A DNA stretch of 37,222 nt, from assembly GCA_937936645.1 (NCBI GenBank), contig CALHCQ010000132.1:1-37222 (forward strand). Direction: 5' to 3'. Source of the stretch: an uncultured Algibacter sp. Its GTDB lineage: Bacteria > Bacteroidota > Bacteroidia > Flavobacteriales > Flavobacteriaceae. Below are positions 17,835-25,425 of the stretch, one piece after another (the stretch's first letter is position 1; each line of letters begins with the position of its first letter). The position numbers were made by a program, and so were the translations under genes. The notes under the pieces were generated by a model. The model worked only from the letters and a program-made list of their open reading frames with translations, had not been told where the DNA came from and made no database searches.

Positions 17835-18701
17835 TTATAAAACCATTTTTTCTATTGGACAAACCAAAATACCCTCGGCTCCTTTTTCTTTTAAGGCATC
17901 GATAACGTCCCAAAATTCATTTTTGTTCATCACAGAGTGAATTGAACTCCATCCTGATTTTGCTAATGGTAATACCGACGGACTTTTCATGCCTGGTAAT
18001 ACATCTATAATATCTTGCACCTTATCGTTTGGCGCGTTAAGTAAGACATATTTAGAAGCTCTACCTTTTAAAACAGATTGAATTCTGAATTGTATTTTAT
18101 CAAGAATCGCTTGTTTTTCTGCATTTAAAACAGGTGAAACAGCCAATACAGCTTCCGATTTTAAAATGGTTTCCACCTCTTTTAAATTATTTTTAAATAA
18201 AGTGCTTCCGCTAGAAACAATATCTACGATAGCATCGGCCAAGCCAATGTTAGGCGCTATTTCTACCGACCCATTTATAATATGCAAATTGGCTTTTACA
18301 TTATTTTTATCTAAAAACATATTAACAGTATTAGGGTAAGAGGTCGCAATACGTTTGCCTTCTAAATCTTTAATGTTAGAGTAATTTGCATCTTTGGGCA
18401 CAGCAATACAAACACGACATGTAGAAAAACCAAGCTTTTCTACAATATTTATATCTTTACCTTTTTCTATTAAAACATTTTCTCCAATAATAGCAGCATC
18501 TACAACGCCGTCTTTTAAATATTGAGGAATATCTCCGTTTCTTAAATAAAAAACCTCTACAGGAAAGTTTTTTGCCGAAGCCTTTAATTGGTCTTTACCG
18601 TTGTCTATAGAAATACCAATGTCTTTTAAAATTCTCATAGAGTCTTCGTTTAGTCGACCCGATTTCTGTACTGCAATTCTTAATTTACTCATTGTGTTCA
18701 T
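17835..18701 (-). CDS. hisG: ATP phosphoribosyltransferase (long form)
   Basis: HisG starts histidine synthesis by joining ATP and PRPP. The 288-residue protein begins LRIAVQKSGRLNEDSMRIL, has the C-terminal ACT-like regulatory HisG_C domain (about 215-288), and shows DIVSSGSTLFKNNL, the PRPP-binding block. This is the long, self-sufficient HisG that binds histidine directly and needs no HisZ. Two starts are close: ATG at 18701 and ATG nine bases later at 18692 (MSKLRI). Either is possible; the longer is given. It is the first structural gene of the operon and lies 39 bp downstream of an attenuator terminator. Confidence 0.96.
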   Translation of the reverse strand: MNTMSKLRIAVQKSGRLNEDSMRILKDIGISIDNGKDQLKASAKNFPVEVFYLRNGDIPQYLKDGVVDAAIIGENVLIEKGKDINIVEKLGFSTCRVCIAVPKDANYSNIKDLEGKRIATSYPNTVNMFLDKNNVKANLHIINGSVEIAPNIGLADAIVDIVSSGSTLFKNNLKEVETILKSEAVLAVSPVLNAEKQAILDKIQFRIQSVLKGRASKYVLLNAPNDKVQDIIDVLPGMKSPSVLPLAKSGWSSIHSVMNKNEFWDVIDALKEKGAEGILVCPIEKMVL

Positions 18702-18740
18702 TTTATGAGTTTAAAATAACCTCACTAGATTTAAATTAAA

Positions 18741-18769
18741 AAACCCGTTTGATTATCTCAAACGGGTTT
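18741..18769 (-). terminator. Attenuator terminator of the his operon leader
   Basis: On the minus strand, AAACCCGTTTGA and TCAAACGGGTTT form a perfect 12-bp stem with a 5-nt loop. It is followed by a T-run (minus strand TTTTTTAATTT over 18730-18740). It lies between the his leader peptide and hisG, inside the leader transcript, so it would stop transcription before the operon when formed. It cannot be the terminator of the SPFH gene, which lies upstream and ends at 18988. Confidence 0.9.
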
Positions 18770-18810
18770 AAATATGTTGATATTATTCAATACATCTTCA
18801 GTTCGCTTGA
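18758..18810 (-). promoter_or_regulatory. Predicted his antiterminator pairing
   Basis: On the minus strand UCAAGCG (18804-18810) can pair with CGUUUGA (18758-18764), seven pairs including one G-U. The second segment is part of the 5' arm of the terminator, so the two structures exclude each other. The first segment lies just downstream of the leader's His codons and within the reach of a ribosome sitting at the leader stop codon. A second possible pairing, CAUUUUC (18821-18827) with GAAGAUG (18793-18799), could act as the pause or protector hairpin. This is read from the sequence by eye, without an energy calculation. Confidence 0.6.
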
Positions 18811-18854
18811 TTGCAAATTAGAAAATGATGATGATGTAATTGAATAAAATTCAT
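18798..18854 (-). CDS. hisL: his operon leader peptide
   Basis: A short frame encodes MNFIQLHHHHFLICNQAN followed by TGA, with four consecutive CAT codons at 18825-18836. Upstream in the same frame a TGA appears three codons before the ATG, so no other ATG start is possible. It lies 96 bp upstream of hisG and is followed by an intrinsic terminator with an alternative pairing partner. That is the classic arrangement by which a ribosome stalling for lack of charged His-tRNA permits readthrough. A second overlapping frame starting at 18864 gives 25 codons without His runs and is less likely to be the sensor. The symbol is by analogy with the enterobacterial leader. Confidence 0.82.
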   Translation of the reverse strand: MNFIQLHHHHFLICNQAN

Positions 18855-18876
18855 GTGTTTTCATTTTATAACTATG

Positions 18877-18884
18877 CAAATATG
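18877..18884 (-). promoter_or_regulatory. Putative -7 promoter element of the his operon
   Basis: The minus strand reads CATATTTG, one mismatch from TAnnTTTG. A start site a few bases downstream (about 18870) would place the leader peptide ATG at 18854 about 16 nt into the message. No -33 TTG is evident. Confidence 0.35.
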
Positions 18885-18890
18885 CGAATT

Positions 18891-18908
18891 TTAGAATTAA
18901 AATTCTAA
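18891..18908. promoter_or_regulatory. Perfect palindrome just upstream of the his promoter motif
   Basis: TTAGAATTAAAATTCTAA has perfect 8-bp arms around AA and lies 7 bp upstream of the -7-like element. It could be an operator, but in DNA this AT-rich short palindromes also arise by chance. Confidence 0.25.
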
Positions 18909-18987
18909 TTATTGAAATTAAAATTTAAAAGAATTATAAACTTTTGCATATTTCATGTTATTAAATAACATTTCTTTAAAATACTAT

Positions 18988-19800
18988 TTATTGATTTCCT
19001 AATATTATTGGCATTCCAGAATCTCCAGACCCTATAACAATAACTTTACTGTTAGGAGATTCAGATAATTTAACAGTAGCTTCTATACCTTTATCTTGAA
19101 GAATTTTATCGGTTAAAGAGGCACTTAAAATACGGTTGGCATCGGCTTTACCTTGTGCTTCTATACGTACTTTTTGCGCTTCTTTATCGGCAGTAACTAA
19201 TCTGAATTCGTATTCTAAAGATTCCTGTTCTTGCTTTAATTTACGCTCTATTGCATTTTTAATTGTTGGTGGTAACTGTACATCTTCTACAAGTACACGC
19301 TTAACATTTAAGTATTGCCCAGATAATAATTTAGTAACCTCGTCTAGTATTTCTTGCTCTATAACATCGCGTTTACTAGAATATAATTGTTCTGGAGTAT
19401 AACGCCCCACAACACTTCTTGCTGCTGCATTTACAGCAGGATCTAATAATTCGCGCTCGTAATCTTCACCTTTTGTTTTTATTAATTTCCCTAGGTTATT
19501 ATATTCTGGCTCGTACCATATAGTACCGTTTACTTTAACCTCTAAACCGTTTACAGACAGAACATTCATTCTATCTGATATAGATTGCTGCCTTACCTTT
19601 CTAATAATCATATCATTCCATGGTGCCACTACATGAAAGCCCTCGCCATAGGTTTTATCGGTATTAATACCATCGCCTAAACGCTCGAAAATAACACCGC
19701 CCTCTCCTGGCCCAATTGTTACTGCCGATTTAGATATTATTATTAATAAAATAACCCCTATTACAATAAAGGGAAATGCTACTTTTGGTAATTTGTCCAT
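18988..19800 (-). CDS. SPFH/prohibitin-family membrane protein
   Basis: The 270-residue protein has one N-terminal membrane anchor (about residues 8-25) followed by an SPFH/band-7 domain (about 26-200). Marker segments are VTIGPGEGGVIFERLG, GEGFHVVAPWND and VNAAARSVVGRYTPEQLYSSKRDVIEQEI, and a helical, charged stretch KQEQESLEYEFRLVTADKEAQKVRIEAQGKADA typical of prohibitins. Family members form large ring assemblies at the membrane and often modulate proteases such as FtsH, but no FtsH gene is visible here. It lies 10 bp after the VWA protein gene and is probably co-transcribed with it. Confidence 0.88.
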   Translation of the reverse strand: MDKLPKVAFPFIVIGVILLIIISKSAVTIGPGEGGVIFERLGDGINTDKTYGEGFHVVAPWNDMIIRKVRQQSISDRMNVLSVNGLEVKVNGTIWYEPEYNNLGKLIKTKGEDYERELLDPAVNAAARSVVGRYTPEQLYSSKRDVIEQEILDEVTKLLSGQYLNVKRVLVEDVQLPPTIKNAIERKLKQEQESLEYEFRLVTADKEAQKVRIEAQGKADANRILSASLTDKILQDKGIEATVKLSESPNSKVIVIGSGDSGMPIILGNQ

Positions 19801-19810
19801 AATACTATTT

Positions 19811-21844
19811 TTATATTAATCCGTTATATTTTCTTAAAAACCACTCTATAGCCAAACTTAAAGCAATAAGGCCTAAAAGATATTTCCAGTCTACTAAAGG
19901 TAAACTATTTTTATTACTTTTTTGTTTGGTAACAAAACGATTATCGTTTAACAAAGCGTCTATAAGTGCTTCCGATTTATCGGCTAAAAAAGCGTGTCCT
20001 TTGGTTTGGTTGCCTAACGCAGTTAATTTAGCAACATTAGCGTTTAAAAACTGCTGTTCTACATGATATTCTAATATTTCGAACCGACCAGATTTAGAAA
20101 TATTTTCACCATCTACATTTACAGTAAACCTATATTTAGAAGGTTTTAAATCGCTTAAATCTACTTGAAAAGTATTACTATTTAATATTAGCGGAATAAC
20201 CTTTTTACTTTTATTTATCGCGTCTATTATAGTTATGTTTAAACTAGAACGCTTGTCGAACTCGTAATTTTTATCGAAATAAGAGGCTTTAATTACAATG
20301 TTCGAATTTTGATTGTAAAACGATTCGTGTTCTATACTTAAACGATTACGTTTTTCATTGGACGCTAAATATTGAATTATTTTACCTGTAAAATCATCAA
20401 AAGCTTCGAAACTTTTAGAATTAATATGACTTTGTAAACGCCATTTCCATATATTTTCCCCAAATAAAACAGCTAACTTTCTATTATTAATTTCGTAGGT
20501 TGTTAGTAATGGCGTATCGGTTATTACTGCTCCAACCTTTTTATTAAGTATGGTTTGGTAAGGTGCTGTAAAATTAACAGATCCGAAATGAGATTCTAAC
20601 GGCGGAAAGGTTTCAAAAGCAATATCCTCTAAACTAAAAGGTGTGTAATTAGAATTGAATTGCGCTTGATACGCTTCAAATTGCCTTGTTATTTCGTGCT
20701 GATAATCTTTAGTGTTTGTATTAACAAAATTAAGATCGGTTTTAGGGCCAATAACCGTAAACGTATTTTTATTTTCTTGTTTTAAAAGATCTAAAAGCGG
20801 TTTAAAAGATTTATTAGGTTGATATATTATAAATAACTGAAATTCTTTTAATTTTAATACCGCCTCTTTAGGTTTTAAAAAAACAACTTCACGCTGCTCG
20901 TTGCTCTCTATGCTATTTTTTAAAGCTCCTAAATCTGGATGCGAAAAAGTACTAACTACAGCTATTTTTGTTTTTTGACTTATAACCTCTACTGCAAACA
21001 CTTTCGTATTGTTTGCCGTATTTTTTTCGTTTTTTAATTTAGTTACACGTGCTCTATAACTTGCCACACCAACAGTATTGGCAGGCAATGTAAAGTTTAT
21101 TATTTTAGAATTATTGTTTTTAGACAGCTGTACGTTTTTACTAAACACAGTAGTTTTTCCATTTTTTACTGTGAGCTTTGTACTAATGGGTGTGTTACCA
21201 TTATAAGAAACAATAGCCTCTACTGGAAATTTGTTTTTTAAGTAGGCGTACTTATTAACATTTAGTTGCTGTATTTTTAAATCGGAATACTGTGTGGTGT
21301 CTCCTAAAACTAAAGGATAAACGGGGTGTTTATAATTTGAGGTATTAAACTCGTAATCACTTCCATAAGTTTGGTTACCATCGGTAAGTAAAACAACCGG
21401 TGCTATTTGATCTTTATAAATTGAAGTTAAATTACTTAGAGCTCCATCTATATTAGTTTGCGTATCTAAAAAAGATAACGAATCGGTTTTGCGTAAAGTA
21501 TTACCAAAACTAAAGGTTTCTATATTAAACTTTGTGTTTAACGCTTGGTTTAATGTAACTTGTTTTAAGAATGATGTAACAAGTGTATTTTGATTTAAAT
21601 GCGAAATAGAGCTCGAATTATCTACAGCTATAACTAAATTTGGTTTTTCGTTATATAGTGTTTCCTGGTTAAACTTAGGGTTTATTAATAATAACAGGAT
21701 TGAAAACAGTGTAATGAACCTTAAAAACGTAAACAAAATTTTACGGTTAAAAGGCATTTTTGATTTATATACATATTGAAAAAGCGCTAATAAAAGCGCT
21801 ACTATTCCTGCAAGTATTATGTATAGAATATTTTCTATTTGCAT
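19811..21844 (-). CDS. VWA-like domain membrane protein
   Basis: The 677-residue protein starts with two membrane helices (about residues 5-22 and 38-58) and ends with another (about 652-668). Between them, LVIAVDNSSSISHLNQ gives a DxSxS metal-site motif and VVLLTDGNQTYGSDYE the second acidic loop, as in von Willebrand A domains; the rest is an extended extracytoplasmic region ending in a predicted beta-rich segment. Bacteroidota have several such membrane VWA proteins of unknown role, some tied to envelope stress or aerotolerance clusters. It sits between fabG and the SPFH gene. An 18-bp hairpin separates it from fabG. Confidence 0.75.
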   Translation of the reverse strand: MQIENILYIILAGIVALLLALFQYVYKSKMPFNRKILFTFLRFITLFSILLLLINPKFNQETLYNEKPNLVIAVDNSSSISHLNQNTLVTSFLKQVTLNQALNTKFNIETFSFGNTLRKTDSLSFLDTQTNIDGALSNLTSIYKDQIAPVVLLTDGNQTYGSDYEFNTSNYKHPVYPLVLGDTTQYSDLKIQQLNVNKYAYLKNKFPVEAIVSYNGNTPISTKLTVKNGKTTVFSKNVQLSKNNNSKIINFTLPANTVGVASYRARVTKLKNEKNTANNTKVFAVEVISQKTKIAVVSTFSHPDLGALKNSIESNEQREVVFLKPKEAVLKLKEFQLFIIYQPNKSFKPLLDLLKQENKNTFTVIGPKTDLNFVNTNTKDYQHEITRQFEAYQAQFNSNYTPFSLEDIAFETFPPLESHFGSVNFTAPYQTILNKKVGAVITDTPLLTTYEINNRKLAVLFGENIWKWRLQSHINSKSFEAFDDFTGKIIQYLASNEKRNRLSIEHESFYNQNSNIVIKASYFDKNYEFDKRSSLNITIIDAINKSKKVIPLILNSNTFQVDLSDLKPSKYRFTVNVDGENISKSGRFEILEYHVEQQFLNANVAKLTALGNQTKGHAFLADKSEALIDALLNDNRFVTKQKSNKNSLPLVDWKYLLGLIALSLAIEWFLRKYNGLI

Positions 21845-21859
21845 TAATTTTTTTGATAC

Positions 21860-21900
21860 TAAATATACATCCTTTAAATATATTAAAGGATGTATATTTA
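21860..21900. repeat. Long perfect hairpin between fabG and the VWA gene
   Basis: TAAATATACATCCTTTAA (21860-21877) and TTAAAGGATGTATATTTA (21883-21900) are perfect 18-bp complements with a 5-nt loop. In the direction of fabG transcription no T-run follows the stem, so it is not a standard intrinsic terminator. It may protect the fabG message or limit readthrough into the VWA gene. Confidence 0.65.
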
Positions 21901-21907
21901 AAAAATA

Positions 21908-22654
21908 TTAAGTTAGCATACCGCCATCTACATTTAATGTTTGTCCTGTAACGTAAGCCGATAAATCGCTAGCTAAAAATACACATACGTTAGCAACATC
22001 TTCTGGAGATCCACCACGTTTTAATGGTATTCCTGCACGCCATTCTTTAACGATGTCTTCGTTTAGTTTTGCAGTCATTTCTGTTTCTATAAAACCAGGA
22101 GCAACCACATTACTACGTATGTTTCTTGAACCTAACTCTAATGCCACAGATTTAGAAAAACCTATTATTCCAGCTTTAGATGCTGCATAATTTGTTTGTC
22201 CGGCATTACCTTTAACACCAACTACAGAACTCATATTAATAATAGAACCCTTACGCTGTTTAAGCATCGTACGTTGTACGGCTTTTGTCATGTTAAAAAC
22301 AGATTTTAAATTAACCTCTATAACAGTATCAAAATCCTCTTCACTAATACGCATCAATAAATTATCTTTTGTAATTCCTGCGTTATTAATTAAAACATCT
22401 ATACTTCCAAATTCTTTAGCTACATTGGCAGCTAATGTTTGAGCTTCGTCAAAACTAGCAGCGTTACTTTGGTATCCTTTTGCTTTTACGCCTAAATCTA
22501 CTAATTCTTTTTCTAAAGCATTTGCTGCTTCTACAGACGAGCTGTACGTAAACGCAATATTTGCACCTTGTTTAGCAAAAACTTGGGCAATTCCTTTTCC
22601 TATACCTCTACTTGCTCCTGTAATAATTACAGTTTTTCCTTCTAGTAATTTCAT
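21908..22654 (-). CDS. fabG: 3-oxoacyl-[acyl-carrier-protein] reductase
   Basis: FabG reduces 3-oxoacyl-ACP to 3-hydroxyacyl-ACP with NADPH in fatty-acid elongation; the 3-hydroxy products also feed lipid A synthesis nearby. The 248-residue SDR has TGASRGIGKGIA (residues 12-23), NNAGITKDNLLMRI, the catalytic Ser block NMSSVVGVKGNAGQTNYAASKAG with Tyr and Lys in the YxxxK arrangement, and VAPGFIETEMT and the C-terminal YVTGQTLNVDGGM. These are specific to FabG among SDRs. A good promoter lies upstream: a TTG at 22748-22750 and TATATTTG at 22723-22730, 17 bp apart. Confidence 0.95.
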   Translation of the reverse strand: MKLLEGKTVIITGASRGIGKGIAQVFAKQGANIAFTYSSSVEAANALEKELVDLGVKAKGYQSNAASFDEAQTLAANVAKEFGSIDVLINNAGITKDNLLMRISEEDFDTVIEVNLKSVFNMTKAVQRTMLKQRKGSIINMSSVVGVKGNAGQTNYAASKAGIIGFSKSVALELGSRNIRSNVVAPGFIETEMTAKLNEDIVKEWRAGIPLKRGGSPEDVANVCVFLASDLSAYVTGQTLNVDGGMLT

Positions 22655-22722
22655 TTATATTAATTTTAAACCAAATACTAATTATAATTAGTTTGGATTT
22701 TTATTCTGTTAATTTTAGAGTT

Positions 22723-22750
22723 CAAATATAATAAATACATGTTGCATCAA
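22723..22750 (-). promoter_or_regulatory. Bacteroidota-type promoter of fabG
   Basis: The minus strand shows TTG (22748-22750), a 17-bp spacer and TATATTTG (22723-22730), matching TTG-N17-23-TAnnTTTG. The -7 element lies 68 bp before the fabG ATG. Confidence 0.5.
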
Positions 22751-22878
22751 ATGAAAAAAACATACATTTTGTACACATTAAAAGTTAATTATGGATTTTA
22801 TACTTTATAGTAAATCTAGTGTTTTATCTTTTCTTGTAATACTATATAGCTTTTAATAGAAGCTTATAAAATAGATTC

Positions 22879-22913
22879 AAAAAAAAATCCATCAACAAAA
22901 GTTAATGGATTTT
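22879..22913 (-). terminator. Intrinsic terminator of sucD
   Basis: AAAATCCAT (22884-22892) and ATGGATTTT (22905-22913) form a 9-bp stem, extended by AAC/GTT after one mismatch, with an AAAA loop. On the minus strand nine T residues follow (22879-22887). It lies 24 bp past the sucD stop. Confidence 0.8.
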
Positions 22914-22936
22914 AATATTTTATGTTGTATTAGAGA

Positions 22937-23812
22937 TTATTTACCTAATACTTCTGCTACTTTTTTACCAATTTCTGCAGGAGAGTCTACAACGTGTATT
23001 CCACATGCTTTCATAATTGCTTTTTTAGCTTGTGCAGTATCATCGCTACCACCTACAATAGCACCAGCATGTCCCATTGTACGTCCAGCAGGAGCTGTTT
23101 CGCCAGCAATAAAACCTACTACAGGCTTTTTACTACCACTAGCTTTGTACCAGTTCGCAGCATCTGCTTCTAGCTGTCCTCCTATTTCACCTATCATTAC
23201 TACAGCTTCTGTCTCTGGGTCGTTAATTAATAACTCTACAGCTTCTTTTGTTGTTGTTCCAATAATTGGATCTCCACCAATACCAATAGCAGTTGTTATA
23301 CCTAAACCTTGTTTTACAACTTGGTCTGCAGTTTCGTAAGTTAAAGTTCCAGATTTAGAAACGATACCAACAGTACCTTTCTTAAAAACAAAACCTGGCA
23401 TAATACCAACTTTAGCTTCTCCTGGTGTTATAATACCTGGACAGTTAGGGCCTATTAGTCTACAAGATTTGTTTTTTATGTAATTTGAAGCCTTAATCAT
23501 ATCGGCTACAGGGATACCTTCTGTAATTGTTATGATAACTTTAATTCCTGCATCGGCAGCTTCCATAATGGCATCTGCAGCAAATGCTGGCGGTACAAAA
23601 ATAATAGTTGTATCTGCTTCAGCTTTTTCTACAGCTTCTAATACCGTATTAAAAACAGGTCTGTCTAAATGTGTTTGACCTCCTTTACCTGGTGTTACAC
23701 CACCTACAACATTAGTACCATATTCTATCATTTGGCTGGCATGAAATGTACCTTCACTACCTGTAAAACCTTGAACTATTATTTTCGAATCCTTGTTTAC
23801 TAAAACGCTCAT
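22937..23812 (-). CDS. sucD: Succinyl-CoA synthetase, alpha subunit
   Basis: SucD binds CoA and carries the phosphohistidine that passes phosphate between succinyl-CoA and a nucleoside diphosphate in the TCA cycle. The 291-residue protein starts with the CoA-binding Rossmann part, [20 protein letters not shown] followed by GGVTPGKGG, and includes [31 protein letters not shown] and the active-site GHAGAIVGG with His248. Length is typical. The beta subunit gene sucC is not in the window, which is usual in Bacteroidota. A -7 motif lies at 23846-23853. Confidence 0.96.
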   Translation of the reverse strand: MSVLVNKDSKIIVQGFTGSEGTFHASQMIEYGTNVVGGVTPGKGGQTHLDRPVFNTVLEAVEKAEADTTIIFVPPAFAADAIMEAADAGIKVIITITEGIPVADMIKASNYIKNKSCRLIGPNCPGIITPGEAKVGIMPGFVFKKGTVGIVSKSGTLTYETADQVVKQGLGITTAIGIGGDPIIGTTTKEAVELLINDPETEAVVMIGEIGGQLEADAANWYKASGSKKPVVGFIAGETAPAGRTMGHAGAIVGGSDDTAQAKKAIMKACGIHVVDSPAEIGKKVAEVLGK

Positions 23813-23845
23813 ACGAGATTATTTATCTTTATTAATTTAATTAAA

Positions 23846-23853
23846 CAAATGTA
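23846..23853 (-). promoter_or_regulatory. Putative -7 element of sucD
   Basis: The minus strand reads TACATTTG, a full TAnnTTTG match, 33 bp before the sucD ATG. A -33 element at standard spacing is not seen. Confidence 0.4.
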
Positions 23854-23925
23854 ATTTTTTGAATTATAAAATTAAAGTAAAATTAGAGTTTTATTTTATA
23901 AAAAAACATTTATTTTTTTGAGTTA

Positions 23926-24855
23926 TTATTTAAGTTTTTCTAGAATTTCTGGAATTCTTCTAATCGAAGCTATTTCTTTGTACTTCGTTCTAAAATCGTC
24001 TGCAGGGATTCCAAAATAACTTTTACCACCTTCTAGCGATTTACTAACACCTGCCTTGGCAGATATTACAGCCTTTTCGCCAATGGTTACACCACTCGTT
24101 ATACCTACTTGCCCCCAAATAACAACTTCGTTCTCTACAACAGTACATCCTGCTATTCCAACATGAGAAGCTATTAAACATTTTTCGCCAATAACGGTAT
24201 CGTGACCTATTTGCACTTGATTGTCTATTTTAGTGCCTTTTTTTATTGTTGTAGCCGCAGTTACACCACGGTCTATAGTACAATTTGCACCAATATCGAC
24301 ATGGTTTTCTATTACAATATGTCCGCAAGATTTTAAACGATCGTACCCTTCTGGGCGTTTTTTGTAATAAAAAGCATTTGCACCTAGTACAGTGCCAGAA
24401 TGTATGGTAACGTGGTCTCCTATTATAGTATCATCATAAATACTTACGTTAGCATGTATTGTACAATGCTTACCTATAACGACGTTATGACCAATAAATG
24501 TATTTGGCTGTACTACCGTATGATCGCCTATTTTTGCTGATGTCGATATCTGACTGTTAGCTGCTACAAAAGGCTTAAAATGATTGGTTAATTTATTAAA
24601 ATCTCTAAAAGGATCGTCGCTAATTAAAAGCGCTTTACCTTCTGGACAAGCTACTTCTTTATTTATAAGTACAATAGTTGCTGCAGAATTTAAAGCCTTA
24701 TCGTAATATTTGGGATGATCTACAAAAACAATATCTCCTGGCTCTACCACATGAATTTCGTTCATGCCTAAAACAGGGAAATTATTATCGCCAATAAACG
24801 TACAATTTAATAAATTTGCTATGGCTTCTAGAGTATGTGGTTTAGAGAACTTCAT
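23926..24855 (-). CDS. LpxD-like UDP-3-O-acylglucosamine N-acyltransferase (second copy)
   Basis: The 309-residue protein has an N-terminal uridine-binding-like domain (about residues 1-100) followed by left-handed beta-helix hexapeptide repeats (about 105-265) such as IGDHTVVQPNTFIG and IGKHCTIHANVSI. QIGHDTVIGEKCLIASHVGIAG contains the histidine that in LpxD is the catalytic base. It is shorter than and clearly different from the canonical LpxD at 27679-28689, so it is a paralogue whose substrate cannot be read from sequence. It abuts efp with no spacer, in the lpx cluster. I leave the symbol empty because the canonical lpxD is a separate gene. Confidence 0.83.
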   Translation of the reverse strand: MKFSKPHTLEAIANLLNCTFIGDNNFPVLGMNEIHVVEPGDIVFVDHPKYYDKALNSAATIVLINKEVACPEGKALLISDDPFRDFNKLTNHFKPFVAANSQISTSAKIGDHTVVQPNTFIGHNVVIGKHCTIHANVSIYDDTIIGDHVTIHSGTVLGANAFYYKKRPEGYDRLKSCGHIVIENHVDIGANCTIDRGVTAATTIKKGTKIDNQVQIGHDTVIGEKCLIASHVGIAGCTVVENEVVIWGQVGITSGVTIGEKAVISAKAGVSKSLEGGKSYFGIPADDFRTKYKEIASIRRIPEILEKLK

Positions 24856-25422
24856 TTATTCTTTTACACGTTCTTTGTAAGTCCCTTTATCTGTTTCTAC
24901 TTTAATTTTATCGCCCTCGTTAATAAATAATGGTACGTTAACAGTAGCTCCAGTTTCTACAGTGGCTGGTTTTGTAGCATTAGTTGCTGTATTACCTTTT
25001 ACACCAGGTTCGGTAGCTGTAACTTCTAAAATAACACTTGCCGGTAACTCTACCGATAAAGGTAAACCGTCTTCTGCATTAATAATAACAGTTACTACCT
25101 GTCCTTCTTTCATTAATCCTGGGCTATCTAACGTTGATTTTTGAAGCTCTATTTGTGCATAATCTTCGGTATTCATAAAATGATACGTATCGCCTTCATT
25201 ATACAAAAACTGAAATTTGTGTGTTTCTACACGAACATCTTCTAATTTGTGTCCTGCAGAAAAAGTATTGTCTATAACCTTACCGTTGGTAACACTTTTA
25301 AGTTTTGTTCTTACAAAAGCAGGTCCTTTTCCTGGCTTTACGTGTAAAAATTCTATAATTTTATAAATATCGTGATTATATTTAATACATAATCCGTTTC
25401 TAATATCTGATGTATTTGCCAT
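24856..25422 (-). CDS. efp: Elongation factor P
   Basis: EF-P binds between the P and E sites and relieves ribosome stalling at polyproline. The 188 residues show the three-barrel layout: IRNGLCIKYNHDIYKIIEFL and HVKPGKGPAFVRTKLKS, with the tip residue Lys32, which in other bacteria is often modified, then the central TYHFMNTEDYAQ, and the C-terminal signature ATEPGVKGNTATNATKPATVETGA. Length is normal. Any Lys modification cannot be deduced. The gene sits between lpxA (3-bp gap) and the second LpxD-like gene (no gap), so it is co-expressed with lipid A synthesis, a placement also known in other flavobacteria. Confidence 0.97.
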   Translation of the reverse strand: MANTSDIRNGLCIKYNHDIYKIIEFLHVKPGKGPAFVRTKLKSVTNGKVIDNTFSAGHKLEDVRVETHKFQFLYNEGDTYHFMNTEDYAQIELQKSTLDSPGLMKEGQVVTVIINAEDGLPLSVELPASVILEVTATEPGVKGNTATNATKPATVETGATVNVPLFINEGDKIKVETDKGTYKERVKE

Positions 25423-25425
25423 AAT

